Translations under genes and position numbers: made by a program | Shown: positions 1-9,257 of the stretch, piece by piece | Numbering within the stretch: the stretch's first letter is position 1 | How the letters are laid out: each line of letters opens with the position of its first letter | From: Chitinophagaceae bacterium | GTDB taxonomy: Bacteria > Bacteroidota > Bacteroidia > Chitinophagales > Chitinophagaceae | DNA: 35,252 nucleotides | Reading direction: 5' to 3' | Assembly: GCA_947375185.1 (NCBI GenBank) | Contig: CANCEU010000026.1 | Span: forward strand, 1 to 35,252 | Notes under the pieces: model-generated | What the model was told of the DNA's origin: nothing | The model's input: only the letters and a program-made list of their open reading frames with translations | The model's database searches: none

Positions 1-396
1 TTAGTGAATAAGGATCCTATGAAAACAAAACAATTGGAAAAAGGGATTACCCAATTGACCGATGAAGGGGTAGCACAATTATTTACTCAGTTTGGAGGCA
101 ATAAAAAAATTATTGGTTGTGTGGGTGATTTGCAATTTGAAGTAATACAATATCGTTTATTGCAGGAGTATGGAGCAGCTTGTGAGTTTAGAACACTTCC
201 ATTTTACAAAGCTTGTTGGTTAACCTCTAAAGATCAAAATAAACTCAATGATTTTTTAAGGTATAAGCAACAAAATGCAGCCATGGATAAAGATGAGTCA
301 CCTGTGTACTTAGCACAAAGTGAATGGTTTTTAAATACTGAAATCACCAATAATCCCGACATTCAATTTCATTTTACCAATGAGGTGAATAAATAA
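1..396 (+). CDS. prfC: Peptide chain release factor 3 (C-terminal part)
   Basis: This is the 3' end of a gene that begins before the window; the frame is open from base 1. The visible 131 residues match the C-terminal domain of RF3, the GTPase that recycles RF1/RF2 from the ribosome after peptide release. Recognisable landmarks are the DPMKTKQLEKG stretch near the start, GCVGDLQFEVIQYRL (about residues 39-53), and the terminal segment with YLAQSEW and PDIQFHFTNE, which aligns with the end of E. coli RF3. The GTPase domain is outside the window. The stop codon lies 17 bp before rimO on the same strand, so the two are probably cotranscribed. Confidence 0.93.
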   Translation, partial: LVNKDPMKTKQLEKGITQLTDEGVAQLFTQFGGNKKIIGCVGDLQFEVIQYRLLQEYGAACEFRTLPFYKACWLTSKDQNKLNDFLRYKQQNAAMDKDESPVYLAQSEWFLNTEITNNPDIQFHFTNEVNK

Positions 397-413
397 AATT
401 GATATAATTTATT

Positions 414-1721
414 ATGAAGGCAAAAACATTAAAACAAAACAAAGTCAATATCATCACCTTAGGTTGTAGTAAAAACCTAGTGGATAGTGAAATGTTAAGT
501 GGTCAGTTGGTAGCTAATGATATTGATGTAGTGCATGAGAATAAGAAATTGGATCACAATATAGTAGTAGTCAATACCTGTGGCTTTATTGACAAGGCTA
601 AAGAAGAGAGTGTAAATACAATACTAGACCAGGTAGCCTTAAAACAAAAAGGGAAATTAGACAAGGTATATGTAACGGGTTGTTTGAGTGAAAGATATCG
701 AGGTGATTTAGCTGCAGAAATTCCTGAAGTGGACGCTTGGTTTGGTACCATGGAATTGCCTTTAATGTTGAATCAATTAAATGCCGATTATAAAGCTGAA
801 TTATTAGGGGAGCGCTTATTAAGCACTCCACAACACTATGCCTATTTAAAAATTAGTGAAGGGTGTAATCGTACCTGTGCATTTTGTGCCATTCCATTAA
901 TGCGTGGTCAACATGTAAGCAAAACTATCGAACAGTTAGTGGAGGAAGCAAAGGGTTTAGTAAAGAAAGGAGTAAAAGAGGTAATGCTCATTGCTCAGGA
1001 GTTAACTTATTATGGATTAGATATTTACAAGGAACGCGCGTTGCCACAATTATTAAATGCACTTGCAGATGTGGAAGGGATTGAGTGGATACGGTTACAC
1101 TATGCTTATCCAAGTAAATTTCCTTTAGAGATTTTGGATGTGATGCGTGAGCGCGACAATATTTGTAAATACATTGATATTCCATTACAGCATGCCAGCA
1201 ATAATATGCTTAAAGCCATGCGCCGAAATATCACCCGTGAAGAAATGAGCGAATTGATTGCTGAAATTAGAAAGCGTGTGCCGGGCATTGCGATAAGAAC
1301 CACTTTAATCACAGGGTTCCCTGGAGAAACTTTAGATGATGTTGAAGAGTTAAAAGAATTTTTACAATTACATAAGTTTGACCGAGTAGGTATATTCACA
1401 TATAGTCATGAGGAAAATACAAGTGCTTATGATTTAGTTGATGATGTACCTGCCGAGGAAAAGCAACGCCGTGCTGAGGAAATAATGGAAGTGCAGCAAG
1501 AAATTAGCTTAGCCATTAATCAATCTAAGGAAGGTCAAATTGTAAAAGTGATCATTGATAAAAAAGAAGCAGGTCGTTGGTTAGGACGTACCGAATTTGA
1601 TAGTGTAGAAGTTGACAATGAAGTGGTGATTAATACCACTAAGCGCCTAAAATCAGGGGACATGGTGATGGTTAAAATCACCAAAGCTTATGACTATGAC
1701 TTAGAGGGTGAGTTAGTATAA
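414..1721 (+). CDS. rimO: Ribosomal protein S12 methylthiotransferase RimO
   Basis: This is a radical-SAM enzyme that adds a methylthio group to the conserved aspartate of ribosomal protein S12. The 435 residues have the full family layout. The N-terminal UPF0004 domain carries cluster cysteines C18 (TLGCSKNLVDSE), C56 (NTCGF) and C90 (VTGC). The radical-SAM domain has the CxxxCxxC motif at C151, C155 and C158. A C-terminal TRAM domain covers roughly residues 370-435. The TLGCSKN start and the short TRAM region favour RimO over the tRNA enzyme MiaB. It follows prfC by 17 bp, which makes a translation-related pair. No terminator is visible after the stop codon. Confidence 0.95.
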   Translation: MKAKTLKQNKVNIITLGCSKNLVDSEMLSGQLVANDIDVVHENKKLDHNIVVVNTCGFIDKAKEESVNTILDQVALKQKGKLDKVYVTGCLSERYRGDLAAEIPEVDAWFGTMELPLMLNQLNADYKAELLGERLLSTPQHYAYLKISEGCNRTCAFCAIPLMRGQHVSKTIEQLVEEAKGLVKKGVKEVMLIAQELTYYGLDIYKERALPQLLNALADVEGIEWIRLHYAYPSKFPLEILDVMRERDNICKYIDIPLQHASNNMLKAMRRNITREEMSELIAEIRKRVPGIAIRTTLITGFPGETLDDVEELKEFLQLHKFDRVGIFTYSHEENTSAYDLVDDVPAEEKQRRAEEIMEVQQEISLAINQSKEGQIVKVIIDKKEAGRWLGRTEFDSVEVDNEVVINTTKRLKSGDMVMVKITKAYDYDLEGELV

Positions 1722-1746
1722 AATTCCTGGACTTGCTCACTTTGTT

Positions 1747-3027
1747 CTATGAAGCCAACTTCATTGTTGTATTAGATTGCTGCGAAGTTTTTGAAAAATA
1801 ATATACTGCAATTGTACTTAATACAAAGTACCCAACTAGGGCAGGAGCAATTGCATTTGAGATCGTATTAGATCCAAACCATTCTCCGTTTTTAACTATC
1901 AAAGTGATGCATGCTATATTTTTTATTGCTTCCAATACCCATGCATATTTGCTTTGGTCCATAAATTCAGTCAAAGTATACACTTGTATGAATATAAAGC
2001 CACCATATATAAACAACTGCTCAATGCCAAGTTGTTTTATCATAGCAACATTAGCAAACATATAACTTACTAATAACAATACGCAAATGAGTTGTGTCCA
2101 CAAATATGCGTTTAGGCCTTTGCTTGCTGGTGTATTGTATTTTTCAAAATGATACACATCTTCAATTTTATAAACCGGGTATTTTTCAATCACATCTGCT
2201 GGCCTCCATCCTAATGGCATAAACCAAATACGAAATTTATCTTTCCAAACTTTTGTATGCCATGCATCTTTAATTAAAAGCCACATATGCATGAAGTTTA
2301 TTTTTATAGGGTTCCAGGTACGTACAGGGCGGGTAACGCCATACACAGCTGGAATATTAGCTTGTTCTTCTTGATAAGTGCCAAATATTCTATCCCAGAA
2401 AATAAATATTTGACCATAGTTTTTATCTAAATATTCAGGATTAATAGCATGATGCACTCTGTGATGAGATGGGGTGACGATAATATATTCCAAAAATCCC
2501 ATTCTATTAATATGTCTTGTATGGTACCAGAATTGTGCAAAAAGGTGCAAAGGGCCAACAACTGCTATTACTTTTTCAGGTACACCTAAAATAGCTGCTG
2601 GAATTAATAATAATGCATAAATTCTTACAAAAACTGAAATGCTTTGTCTTAAGGCACATGCCAAATTATATTCCTCACTACTATGATGTACAATATGGTT
2701 GTTCCAGAAAAAATTAAGTGTATGGGAAAGGCGGTGTGTCCAATAACCTGCAAAATCCAAGGCTAAAAATGCAATTACATAAAGCAGCCAGCTTGCTTGA
2801 ATTTGCATCATTGCTAAATGTTTCACTAGCCATCCATAGCTTATGATAGCAACACTTAAGCCAAGTACATCTTTTGTTGAATTAGTGATACCGGAGCTAA
2901 GGCTTGACACCATATCAAGCGTACGGACTGTATCAAAGCCTTTTCTCCATCCATACCATTTTTCAATTAAAATGAGTAGTAAAAAAAGGGGCATCGCGAT
3001 AATGAGTATTTTGCCGTATGTTTCCAT
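1747..3027 (-). CDS. Sterol desaturase/fatty acid hydroxylase family membrane protein, AGMO-like
   Basis: This is an integral membrane di-iron oxygenase of the fatty acid hydroxylase superfamily. The histidine clusters are complete: HxxxH at H98/H102, HxxHH at H111/H114/H115, and HHxxHH at H188/H189/H192/H193, with further histidines near 161-172. Hydrophobic helices occur at about 5-22, 55-70, 80-95 and 135-165, and more follow in the C-terminal third. The 426-residue length and the extended C-terminal membrane region resemble alkylglycerol monooxygenase (TMEM195/AGMO), which cleaves ether lipids using tetrahydrobiopterin. That substrate is an inference; a carotenoid, sterol or fatty-acid hydroxylase cannot be excluded. 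It is divergent from bshC and has its own likely promoter. Confidence 0.85.
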   Translation of the reverse strand: METYGKILIIAMPLFLLLILIEKWYGWRKGFDTVRTLDMVSSLSSGITNSTKDVLGLSVAIISYGWLVKHLAMMQIQASWLLYVIAFLALDFAGYWTHRLSHTLNFFWNNHIVHHSSEEYNLACALRQSISVFVRIYALLLIPAAILGVPEKVIAVVGPLHLFAQFWYHTRHINRMGFLEYIIVTPSHHRVHHAINPEYLDKNYGQIFIFWDRIFGTYQEEQANIPAVYGVTRPVRTWNPIKINFMHMWLLIKDAWHTKVWKDKFRIWFMPLGWRPADVIEKYPVYKIEDVYHFEKYNTPASKGLNAYLWTQLICVLLLVSYMFANVAMIKQLGIEQLFIYGGFIFIQVYTLTEFMDQSKYAWVLEAIKNIACITLIVKNGEWFGSNTISNAIAPALVGYFVLSTIAVYYFSKTSQQSNTTMKLAS

Positions 3028-3065
3028 CGTTTAAATTTTGGGTCAAGCATTAAGTAATCAGCTAC

Positions 3066-3073
3066 CAAATGTA
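3066..3073 (-). promoter_or_regulatory. Predicted Bacteroidota -7 box for the AGMO-like gene
   Basis: Read on the minus strand this is TACATTTG, a perfect TAnnTTTG match, 38 bp before the ATG at 3027. I see no clear -33 TTG at the expected distance, so the assignment rests on the -7 box and its position. Confidence 0.45.
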
Positions 3074-3119
3074 TCAATTTTATCTTAATTTGCAGCCTAA
3101 TCTGCTTTAGGCCATCTTT

Positions 3120-4721
3120 ATGAAATTTAATGCAACCCAAATACCTTATCATTCTACTGGATTGTTCTCCCAATTGGTGAGGGATTATGTAGATGCAAAA
3201 GGGACGGCTATGGATTTTGTGGCATATATGCCTAATTTTGAGGGAGTACAAAAAGCCATTGCAGCGCGTAAAGGGTTTAAAGTGAATCGTCCATTATTGG
3301 TAGATGTGCTAAAAGCGCAATATGCAAATTTGACAACTAAAGTTGCTGTTGATCATAACGTGAACTTATTATTACAGGACAATACCTATGTAATAACTAC
3401 TGCACACCAACCGAATATTTTTACAGGCCCCCTTTACTTTTTTTATAAAATCATTCATGTTATTCAATTAGCGGCGGATTTAAAAAAACAGTTTCCTGAA
3501 AATAACTATGTGCCTGTTTATTACATGGGATCGGAAGATGCAGATATTGATGAAGTAGGAAGTTTTTATTTAGGCGGTGATAAATTACAATGGGAAACCA
3601 AGCAAACTGGCGCTATAGGAAGGATGAAAGTTGATGATGCGCTAGTGGCGTTATTGAAAAATATTGAAGGGTATTGGGCAGTGAGAAATCAAGGTAAGGA
3701 GGCGGTTGCTGCATTGAGTAATGCGTATAAAAAAGGGGCAACTATTAATGAGGCTACCTTAAGTTTAGTACATGACTATTTTGGTCAATATGGTTTGGTA
3801 GTGTTACAGCCAGATGATACAAAATTGAAATCTAGTTTTGTATCGGTGATGGAAAAAGAATTATTAGCGCAGTTTTCCAATAAAGCATTGCAGGCTACGC
3901 TTGTTAAATTACGCGAACAATACCATGTTCAAACAGAGGGCCGTGCGATTAACTTATTTTACTTAAAAGACAGTACACGCGCGCGTATTGATTTAAACAA
4001 TGGAGTATATACAATTGTAGATACGGATATCACTTTTACTCAAGCTGAAATTATTGCTGAATTACATGCATACCCTGAACGTTTTAGCCCCAATGTAATT
4101 TTAAGGGGTTTGTATCAAGAAACCATTTTGCCTGGGATTGTATTTATTGGTGGTGGGGGAGAGTTGGCTTATTGGATGGAACTAAAAGAAGTTTTTAGTG
4201 CAGCTGGTGTTCATTATCCTGTTTTGCAATTGAGAAACTCTTTTATGTTTATCAAGGAGAAAATGGCCAAGCAATGGTCTGAACTTGGTTTTACATTAAA
4301 TGATTTGTTTACGAATTCATTGGAATTGGAAGCAGCTTATGTAAAAGCCAATTCAAAGCATAATTTATCACTAGAGGCTTCCATTGACGCAATGAAAATA
4401 TTGTATAGTCAAATACAAGAACAAGCAATTAAAGTGGATGCTACATTAGGAGATCATACGATGAACTTATCTGTTCAATCCATTAAGAAATTAGTGGAAT
4501 TGGAAAAGAAAATTTTAAAGGCAGAAAAAAAGAAACAAGTTATTGCGATTGATCGCATTCAACACATTAAAAATGAATTGTTCCCTCAAAATAGTTTACA
4601 AGAAAGGGTAGATAATTTTGCAGAATGGGTTGGTGACTATGGCTGGGCTTGGGTTGAAGCAGTTTTGCAACATTCCAACACGATGGAGCACGGATTTACT
4701 ATTTTAGTTTCCGAAAAATAA
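3120..4721 (+). CDS. bshC: Bacillithiol biosynthesis cysteine-adding enzyme BshC
   Basis: BshC is the last enzyme of bacillithiol synthesis and joins cysteine to glucosaminyl-malate. The 533-residue length is typical. Family landmarks are the HQPNIFTGPLY motif (H96 onward) and the MGSEDADIDEVG motif (about 137-147) in the Rossmann-like core. A glycine-rich GGGGELAYW segment follows at about 345, and a charged coiled-coil segment at about 455-500 is typical of BshC. Bacillithiol is the low-molecular-weight thiol of Firmicutes and many Bacteroidota. bshA and bshB are not in this window. The gene is divergent from the AGMO-like gene and ends 4 bp from the stop of purE, with no terminator between them. 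Confidence 0.93.
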   Translation: MKFNATQIPYHSTGLFSQLVRDYVDAKGTAMDFVAYMPNFEGVQKAIAARKGFKVNRPLLVDVLKAQYANLTTKVAVDHNVNLLLQDNTYVITTAHQPNIFTGPLYFFYKIIHVIQLAADLKKQFPENNYVPVYYMGSEDADIDEVGSFYLGGDKLQWETKQTGAIGRMKVDDALVALLKNIEGYWAVRNQGKEAVAALSNAYKKGATINEATLSLVHDYFGQYGLVVLQPDDTKLKSSFVSVMEKELLAQFSNKALQATLVKLREQYHVQTEGRAINLFYLKDSTRARIDLNNGVYTIVDTDITFTQAEIIAELHAYPERFSPNVILRGLYQETILPGIVFIGGGGELAYWMELKEVFSAAGVHYPVLQLRNSFMFIKEKMAKQWSELGFTLNDLFTNSLELEAAYVKANSKHNLSLEASIDAMKILYSQIQEQAIKVDATLGDHTMNLSVQSIKKLVELEKKILKAEKKKQVIAIDRIQHIKNELFPQNSLQERVDNFAEWVGDYGWAWVEAVLQHSNTMEHGFTILVSEK

Positions 4722-4725
4722 GCAT

Positions 4726-5244
4726 CTATTTGTCAAATTCGTTATTGAATTTACCTTTTAGATTTTCAACTTTTGTCAATACTTCGGCGTTCATACTTAC
4801 TTTGTAAGCTTCCATCGCATTTCCAATTGCTGCATCTGAACTTCCTAATATTTGAGTTGCTAATAAACCTGCATTTTTTGCAGCGTTTAAAGCTACAGTG
4901 GCAACTGGTACGCCATTAGGCATTTGTAAAATGGATAAAACTGAATCCCATCCATCAATAGAATTGCTTGATTTAATTGGGACACCAATTACGGGTAAAC
5001 TTGTAATTGCGGCAACCATTCCTGGCAAATGTGCTGCACCGCCTGCACCAGCAATGATTACTTTTAATCCTCTATGACGTGCCGTTTTTGCATAATCCAT
5101 CATTCTTTCGGGTGTTCGATGTGCAGATACAACTGTTAATTCAAAAGGAATATTAAAGGTGTTTAATACATCAGCAGCTGCCTGCATGACATTTAAATCA
5201 CTATCGCTTCCCATTATAATTCCTACAATTGCTGGACTTGACAT
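4726..5244 (-). CDS. purE: N5-carboxyaminoimidazole ribonucleotide mutase PurE
   Basis: This enzyme of de novo purine synthesis converts N5-CAIR to CAIR. The sequence shows the GSDSDLNVM phosphate-binding motif (residues 12-20), SAHRTPERM (40-48) and the [11 protein letters not shown] motif with H72, all characteristic of class I PurE. The 172-residue length is normal. purK, the usual partner, is not adjacent. Instead purE is the last gene of a same-strand unit with pdxJ and a GH29 glycosidase, 35 bp after the GH29 stop. A TATATTTA sequence in that gap is one base off the -7 consensus and could give purE its own promoter. Confidence 0.96.
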   Translation of the reverse strand: MSSPAIVGIIMGSDSDLNVMQAAADVLNTFNIPFELTVVSAHRTPERMMDYAKTARHRGLKVIIAGAGGAAHLPGMVAAITSLPVIGVPIKSSNSIDGWDSVLSILQMPNGVPVATVALNAAKNAGLLATQILGSSDAAIGNAMEAYKVSMNAEVLTKVENLKGKFNNEFDK

Positions 5245-5279
5245 ATAAAAGATTTATGTGTAATAGAGTGTAAATATAA

Positions 5280-6623
5280 TTAATCTTTTCCTATTACGTT
5301 ATATCCTTCTATTCCGCCGATTAATGGTTCCGCTTTGGACTCTGTCACTTTTACTATAATGTATCTCAATTTTTGCGTAGGAAAGCTTAAAATGCGCTTA
5401 TGCCCAATTGTAGTTCCTTCAGTTATCTTTTTTAATTGTTCCAAATTATTACCACCACTTACCTCGAATTTAACTATTCGTTGTCCAAGGCTTATTTGTT
5501 CTTTTAAAATTATGGTATTGATTTCAACTTCCTTTGATAAATGAATTGCTAAACTGTTTTTTGTACGCATTAATTTTGCATTTTTAAAAATGTTCTCCTT
5601 AAATGCTTTATCGCGTATATTTTTAAACTGCATGAGTGCCGCAGAATCCAAAGGATCAATCAACCCTTTTCGGTTGGGAGGAACGTTTAATAACATATTT
5701 CCACCTCTGCCTACTGATTTTAAATAAAGGTTAAAAAGAGTGGTGCCAGATTTAACGGTACTATCTTCTTCCTTGTGATAAAACCATCCTTTACGAATAG
5801 ATACATCTGCTTCAGCACCTATCCAGTTTTTGCCATTATAATTTCCTCTATTTAAAGTATCATTTACAGGGGCGCCTTCGCCTCGTTTGAATCCAGCTGT
5901 ATCTAATAAATTCCAATTGGTTTCATTGATGATGCCATTTTCATTTCCGATCCATCTTGCATGAGGGCCAATATCACTGAATATAATTAATTGTGGTTGT
6001 TCTTTTAATGCAGCATTTTTAAATCGAGTAAAATCATACACTTGTTTTTTTCCATTAGGGCCTTCTCCATTTGCACCATCCCACCACAATTCGAAAAATT
6101 TACCATAGCCGGTTAATAATTCTTTCATAGTGTTAATATATACTTCATTGTATTTTGGTGTGCCATAATCGGGATGATTTCTGTCCCAAGGTGAAATGTA
6201 TACACCCATTTCGATGCCTTCTTTTTTGCAAGCATCGGATAACATTTTTAACACATCTCCTTTTCCATTCATCCATTTACTTTCTCTAACAGTATGTGTG
6301 CTAAATTTGCTTGGCCACAAACAAAATCCATCGTGGTGTTTTGCAGTAATGATAATTCCCTTTGCACCTGCAGCTTTTGCAACACGCGCCCATTGGTTGC
6401 AATCAATAGCAGTGGGATTAAATACATTGGGATCTTCGCTTCCATGCCCCCATTCCAAATCAGTGAAAGTGTTGGGGCCAAAATGCATAAATAAATAAAA
6501 CTCTTTGTCATGCCATGCCAATTGTTCCTTAGTAGGAGTGGGGGCCAATTTAGTTTGGGCACTAGCAGGTAATAAATATAAACAAGTAATTACAGCAAGG
6601 GTAGTTATTTTATTTATTTGCAT
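5280..6623 (-). CDS. Secreted alpha-L-fucosidase, GH29 family
   Basis: This is a glycoside hydrolase predicted to release alpha-linked L-fucose outside the cytoplasm. An N-terminal Sec signal peptide covers residues 1-22, with likely cleavage after ASA. The catalytic (beta/alpha)8 domain carries MHFGPNTF (H47), KHHDGF (95-100) and ELWWDG, where D182 is the expected nucleophile. The last 100 or so residues look like a beta-sandwich of the F5/8 type. The acid/base residue is variable in GH29 and I did not assign it. The gene sits between pdxJ and purE on the same strand with gaps of 39 and 35 bp, an odd setting with no SusCD pair nearby. Confidence 0.9.
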   Translation of the reverse strand: MQINKITTLAVITCLYLLPASAQTKLAPTPTKEQLAWHDKEFYLFMHFGPNTFTDLEWGHGSEDPNVFNPTAIDCNQWARVAKAAGAKGIIITAKHHDGFCLWPSKFSTHTVRESKWMNGKGDVLKMLSDACKKEGIEMGVYISPWDRNHPDYGTPKYNEVYINTMKELLTGYGKFFELWWDGANGEGPNGKKQVYDFTRFKNAALKEQPQLIIFSDIGPHARWIGNENGIINETNWNLLDTAGFKRGEGAPVNDTLNRGNYNGKNWIGAEADVSIRKGWFYHKEEDSTVKSGTTLFNLYLKSVGRGGNMLLNVPPNRKGLIDPLDSAALMQFKNIRDKAFKENIFKNAKLMRTKNSLAIHLSKEVEINTIILKEQISLGQRIVKFEVSGGNNLEQLKKITEGTTIGHKRILSFPTQKLRYIIVKVTESKAEPLIGGIEGYNVIGKD

Positions 6624-6662
6624 AGTAGTAATTATAAATGTATTCTTTAATGTTATGGATAA

Positions 6663-7385
6663 TTAAATAGTGAGTGCTCTCTTATATAATTGAATGGTAT
6701 TCTCTAATCCTAAGTACAAAGCATCAGCAATCAAAGCATGTCCAATACTCACTTCGTCCAAATTAGGAATTGCTTTTGCTAAATAGGCAAGATTAAATCT
6801 GTCTAAATCATGACCTGCATTAATGCCTAATCCTAATGTAGTTGCAATACTTGCAGCATGTATATATGGCGCCACAGCTTCTTCTTTATGACCATCAGCA
6901 AATTCTCGCGCATACGCTTCGGTATACAATTCAATTCGATCGGTGCCAGTTGTTGCAGCTGCTCGTACCATTTCTTCAATAGGATCCACAAAAATAGAAA
7001 CACGAATGCCTGCATTTTTAAAAGTGGCAATAATCTCTTTCAAATAATCCTGCTCTTTAATTGTATCCCAGCCATGATCACTGGTTAATTGATTAAGCGC
7101 ATCAGGGACCAAGGTTACTTGATGTGGTTTAGTATCTAAAACCAATGCTACAAATTTTTCTTCTTTTGGATTGCCCTCAATGTTGAACTCGGTGGTCACT
7201 ATTTTGCTTAAATCATAAACATCTTGATAGCGAATATGTCTTTCGTCAGGTCGAGGATGCACGGTAATTCCCTCCGCGCCAAAACGTTCACAATCCTTTG
7301 CAACTTGAATTAAATTAGGGTTATCTCCGCCACGACTATTTCTTAGGGTGGCAATTTTATTTATGTTTACACTTAAACGACTCAT
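6663..7385 (-). CDS. pdxJ: Pyridoxine 5'-phosphate synthase PdxJ
   Basis: PdxJ condenses 3-amino-2-oxopropyl phosphate with deoxyxylulose 5-phosphate in the DXP-dependent route to vitamin B6. I chose the ATG at 7385, which gives [20 protein letters not shown], the usual PdxJ beginning, and 240 residues. The open frame runs further upstream to 7472, but that extension overlaps the divergent UbiD-family gene and is not family-like. Visible motifs are [10 protein letters not shown] (about 7-16), [11 protein letters not shown] (about 42-52) and the C-terminal [10 protein letters not shown] and [13 protein letters not shown]. It heads the pdxJ-GH29-purE unit, and 40 bp separate its start from the divergent gene. 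Confidence 0.95.
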   Translation of the reverse strand: MSRLSVNINKIATLRNSRGGDNPNLIQVAKDCERFGAEGITVHPRPDERHIRYQDVYDLSKIVTTEFNIEGNPKEEKFVALVLDTKPHQVTLVPDALNQLTSDHGWDTIKEQDYLKEIIATFKNAGIRVSIFVDPIEEMVRAAATTGTDRIELYTEAYAREFADGHKEEAVAPYIHAASIATTLGLGINAGHDLDRFNLAYLAKAIPNLDEVSIGHALIADALYLGLENTIQLYKRALTI

Positions 7386-7399
7386 AGGCGAATTTAAGT

Positions 7400-7407
7400 T
7401 ATTTTTG
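7400..7407 (+). promoter_or_regulatory. Predicted -7 box for the UbiD-family gene
   Basis: TATTTTTG is a perfect TAnnTTTG match, 18 bp before the ATG at 7426, in the 40-bp gap shared with pdxJ. No convincing -33 TTG is seen; it would fall inside the start of pdxJ. Confidence 0.5.
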
Positions 7408-7425
7408 CAACTCAAATAGTATAGC

Positions 7426-9237
7426 ATGGCATATTCTAATTTAGAGGCTTGTTTGTTGGATTTAGAACGCAATGGTCAATTATTGCGTATCAAGGAGGAG
7501 GTAGATCCCAATTTAGAAATGGCAGCCATTCATTTGCGCATTTTTGAACAAAAGGGCCCCGCTATTTTATTTGAAAAAGTTAAGGGTTCAAAGTTTCGCG
7601 CTGCATCCAATATATTTGGAACATTGGAGCGAAGTCAATTTATTTTTAGAAAAACTTTGCCACAAGTAAAGCAATTGATTGATATAAAAATTGACCCAAC
7701 TGCTGCCATTAAAAGCCCATTAAAAACTTTGTCTGCTTTACCCGCTGCCCTGAATGCATTACCCAATAGTATGCCTTTTGTTAAGCCTGTATTGTTTGAA
7801 GAAATTCAAATTAGTGATTTGCCTTTGATTAAACATTGGCCAATGGATGGGGGGGCTTTTGTAACACTCCCTCAAGTTTATACCGAGGATGCGGATAAGC
7901 CAGGCATTGGAAATTCAAATTTAGGAATGTATCGAATTCAGTTGTATGGCAATGAATATGAATTGAATAAAGAGATTGGATTACATTATCAATTACATCG
8001 TGGAATAGGAGTTCATCAAACCAAAGCAAATAATAAAGGCATGCCTTTAAAGGTGAGTGTTTTTGTTGGAGGCCCTCCTGCACATAGTGTTGCTGCAGTA
8101 ATGCCTTTGCCCGAGGGAATGAGTGAAATGAATTTTGCGGGTGTATTGGCCGGGAAACGTTTTAACTATACTTATGTAGATGGATATTGTGTAAGCACAG
8201 ATGCTGATTTTGTAATTACGGGCGAAGTGTTTCCTAAAGAAAATAAACCCGAGGGGCCTTTTGGGGATCACTTAGGTTATTATAGTTTACAACACGATTT
8301 TCCAGTGATGAAAGTGCACAAAGTTTTTGCAAGAAAAAATGCAATTTGGGCATTCACGGTTGTAGGTCGCCCTCCACAAGAAGATACAAGTTTTGGACAA
8401 CTAATTCATTCAATGACTGGCTCGGCAATTTCAAATGAAATACCGGGTTTAAAGGAAGTGCATGCGGTAGATGCTGCAGGAGTACATCCTTTATTATTAG
8501 CCATAGGAAGTGAAAGGTATACGCCTTATTTGAATAATAAACGTCCTGCGGAAATTTTAACTATAGCGAATCATATTTTAGGAACGGGTCAATTAAGCTT
8601 AGCAAAGTTTTTATGGATTACGGCACCCGATTCCCAATCCAATGTTACATTAGACACGCACAATGAATTAGCGTTCTTCAAATATATATTGGAGCGCATG
8701 GATTTTAGTAGAGATCTTCATTTTTATACCAATACCACTATAGATACTTTAGATTATTCTGGAGAAAATTTAAATAGCGGTTCTAAATTAGTATTGGCTG
8801 CTTATGGCGATATTAAACGCTTGCTTGCTACAACTATTCCAGATGCAATAAAGCAATTGAACGCCGATGCACATTTAATTATGCCCGGGGTACTTGCCTT
8901 AAATTCAAATAAGATAAATAAAGGCTTGTTACAAACACTGTTAAATGGATTAGGGGCTGATCTATTAGAAAATATGGGTATTGCCATGCTAGTATTAACC
9001 GAGGATGCTGCGTGGATGGCTAGTGGTATGAATAATTTTTTATGGGCTGCTTTTACAAGAGCTAATCCATCTCATGATATTGATGGAGTAGATGCATTTG
9101 TAGATAATAAACATTGGGGATGTAAAGGGCCTTTAATTATAGATGCGACAATTAAGAAACATCATGCGCCTCCAGTATTGAAAGATGCAGCTATTGAAAA
9201 AAGAGTGGATACTATTTTAGCGAAGTACGGGTATTAA
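7426..9237 (+). CDS. UbiD-family decarboxylase, probably menaquinone (futalosine) pathway
   Basis: This is a prenylated-FMN-dependent decarboxylase. At 603 residues it has the length of the menaquinone-type UbiD enzymes (MqnL) rather than the shorter ubiquinone-type UbiD. The active-site signature is present: R170 in GNSNLGMYR, then E276 and D281 in [12 protein letters not shown], with the spacing of the R-E-E/D triad of UbiD enzymes. The motif HYQLHRGIG (about 187-195) also fits. Because mqnA is in the same window, decarboxylation of the prenylated dihydroxynaphthoate precursor is the likely job. The UbiX-type flavin prenyltransferase is not here. It is divergent from pdxJ and convergent with the DUF2452 gene. 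Confidence 0.85.
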   Translation: MAYSNLEACLLDLERNGQLLRIKEEVDPNLEMAAIHLRIFEQKGPAILFEKVKGSKFRAASNIFGTLERSQFIFRKTLPQVKQLIDIKIDPTAAIKSPLKTLSALPAALNALPNSMPFVKPVLFEEIQISDLPLIKHWPMDGGAFVTLPQVYTEDADKPGIGNSNLGMYRIQLYGNEYELNKEIGLHYQLHRGIGVHQTKANNKGMPLKVSVFVGGPPAHSVAAVMPLPEGMSEMNFAGVLAGKRFNYTYVDGYCVSTDADFVITGEVFPKENKPEGPFGDHLGYYSLQHDFPVMKVHKVFARKNAIWAFTVVGRPPQEDTSFGQLIHSMTGSAISNEIPGLKEVHAVDAAGVHPLLLAIGSERYTPYLNNKRPAEILTIANHILGTGQLSLAKFLWITAPDSQSNVTLDTHNELAFFKYILERMDFSRDLHFYTNTTIDTLDYSGENLNSGSKLVLAAYGDIKRLLATTIPDAIKQLNADAHLIMPGVLALNSNKINKGLLQTLLNGLGADLLENMGIAMLVLTEDAAWMASGMNNFLWAAFTRANPSHDIDGVDAFVDNKHWGCKGPLIIDATIKKHHAPPVLKDAAIEKRVDTILAKYGY

Positions 9238-9255
9238 AAAAATGCAGTTTTTTTT
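9236..9255. terminator. Possible weak bidirectional terminator
   Basis: A run of seven A, a short TGCAG loop and a run of eight T lie between the stops of the convergent UbiD-family and DUF2452 genes. The stem is all A-T, so it is weak, but both strands would end in a U tract. Confidence 0.3.
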
Positions 9256-9257
9256 AA

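Noticed and set aside
7386..7472. N-terminal extension of pdxJ to 7472
   Set aside because: It overlaps the 5' end of the divergent UbiD-family gene and its promoter, and the added residues are not PdxJ-like; the ATG at 7385 gives the canonical start.
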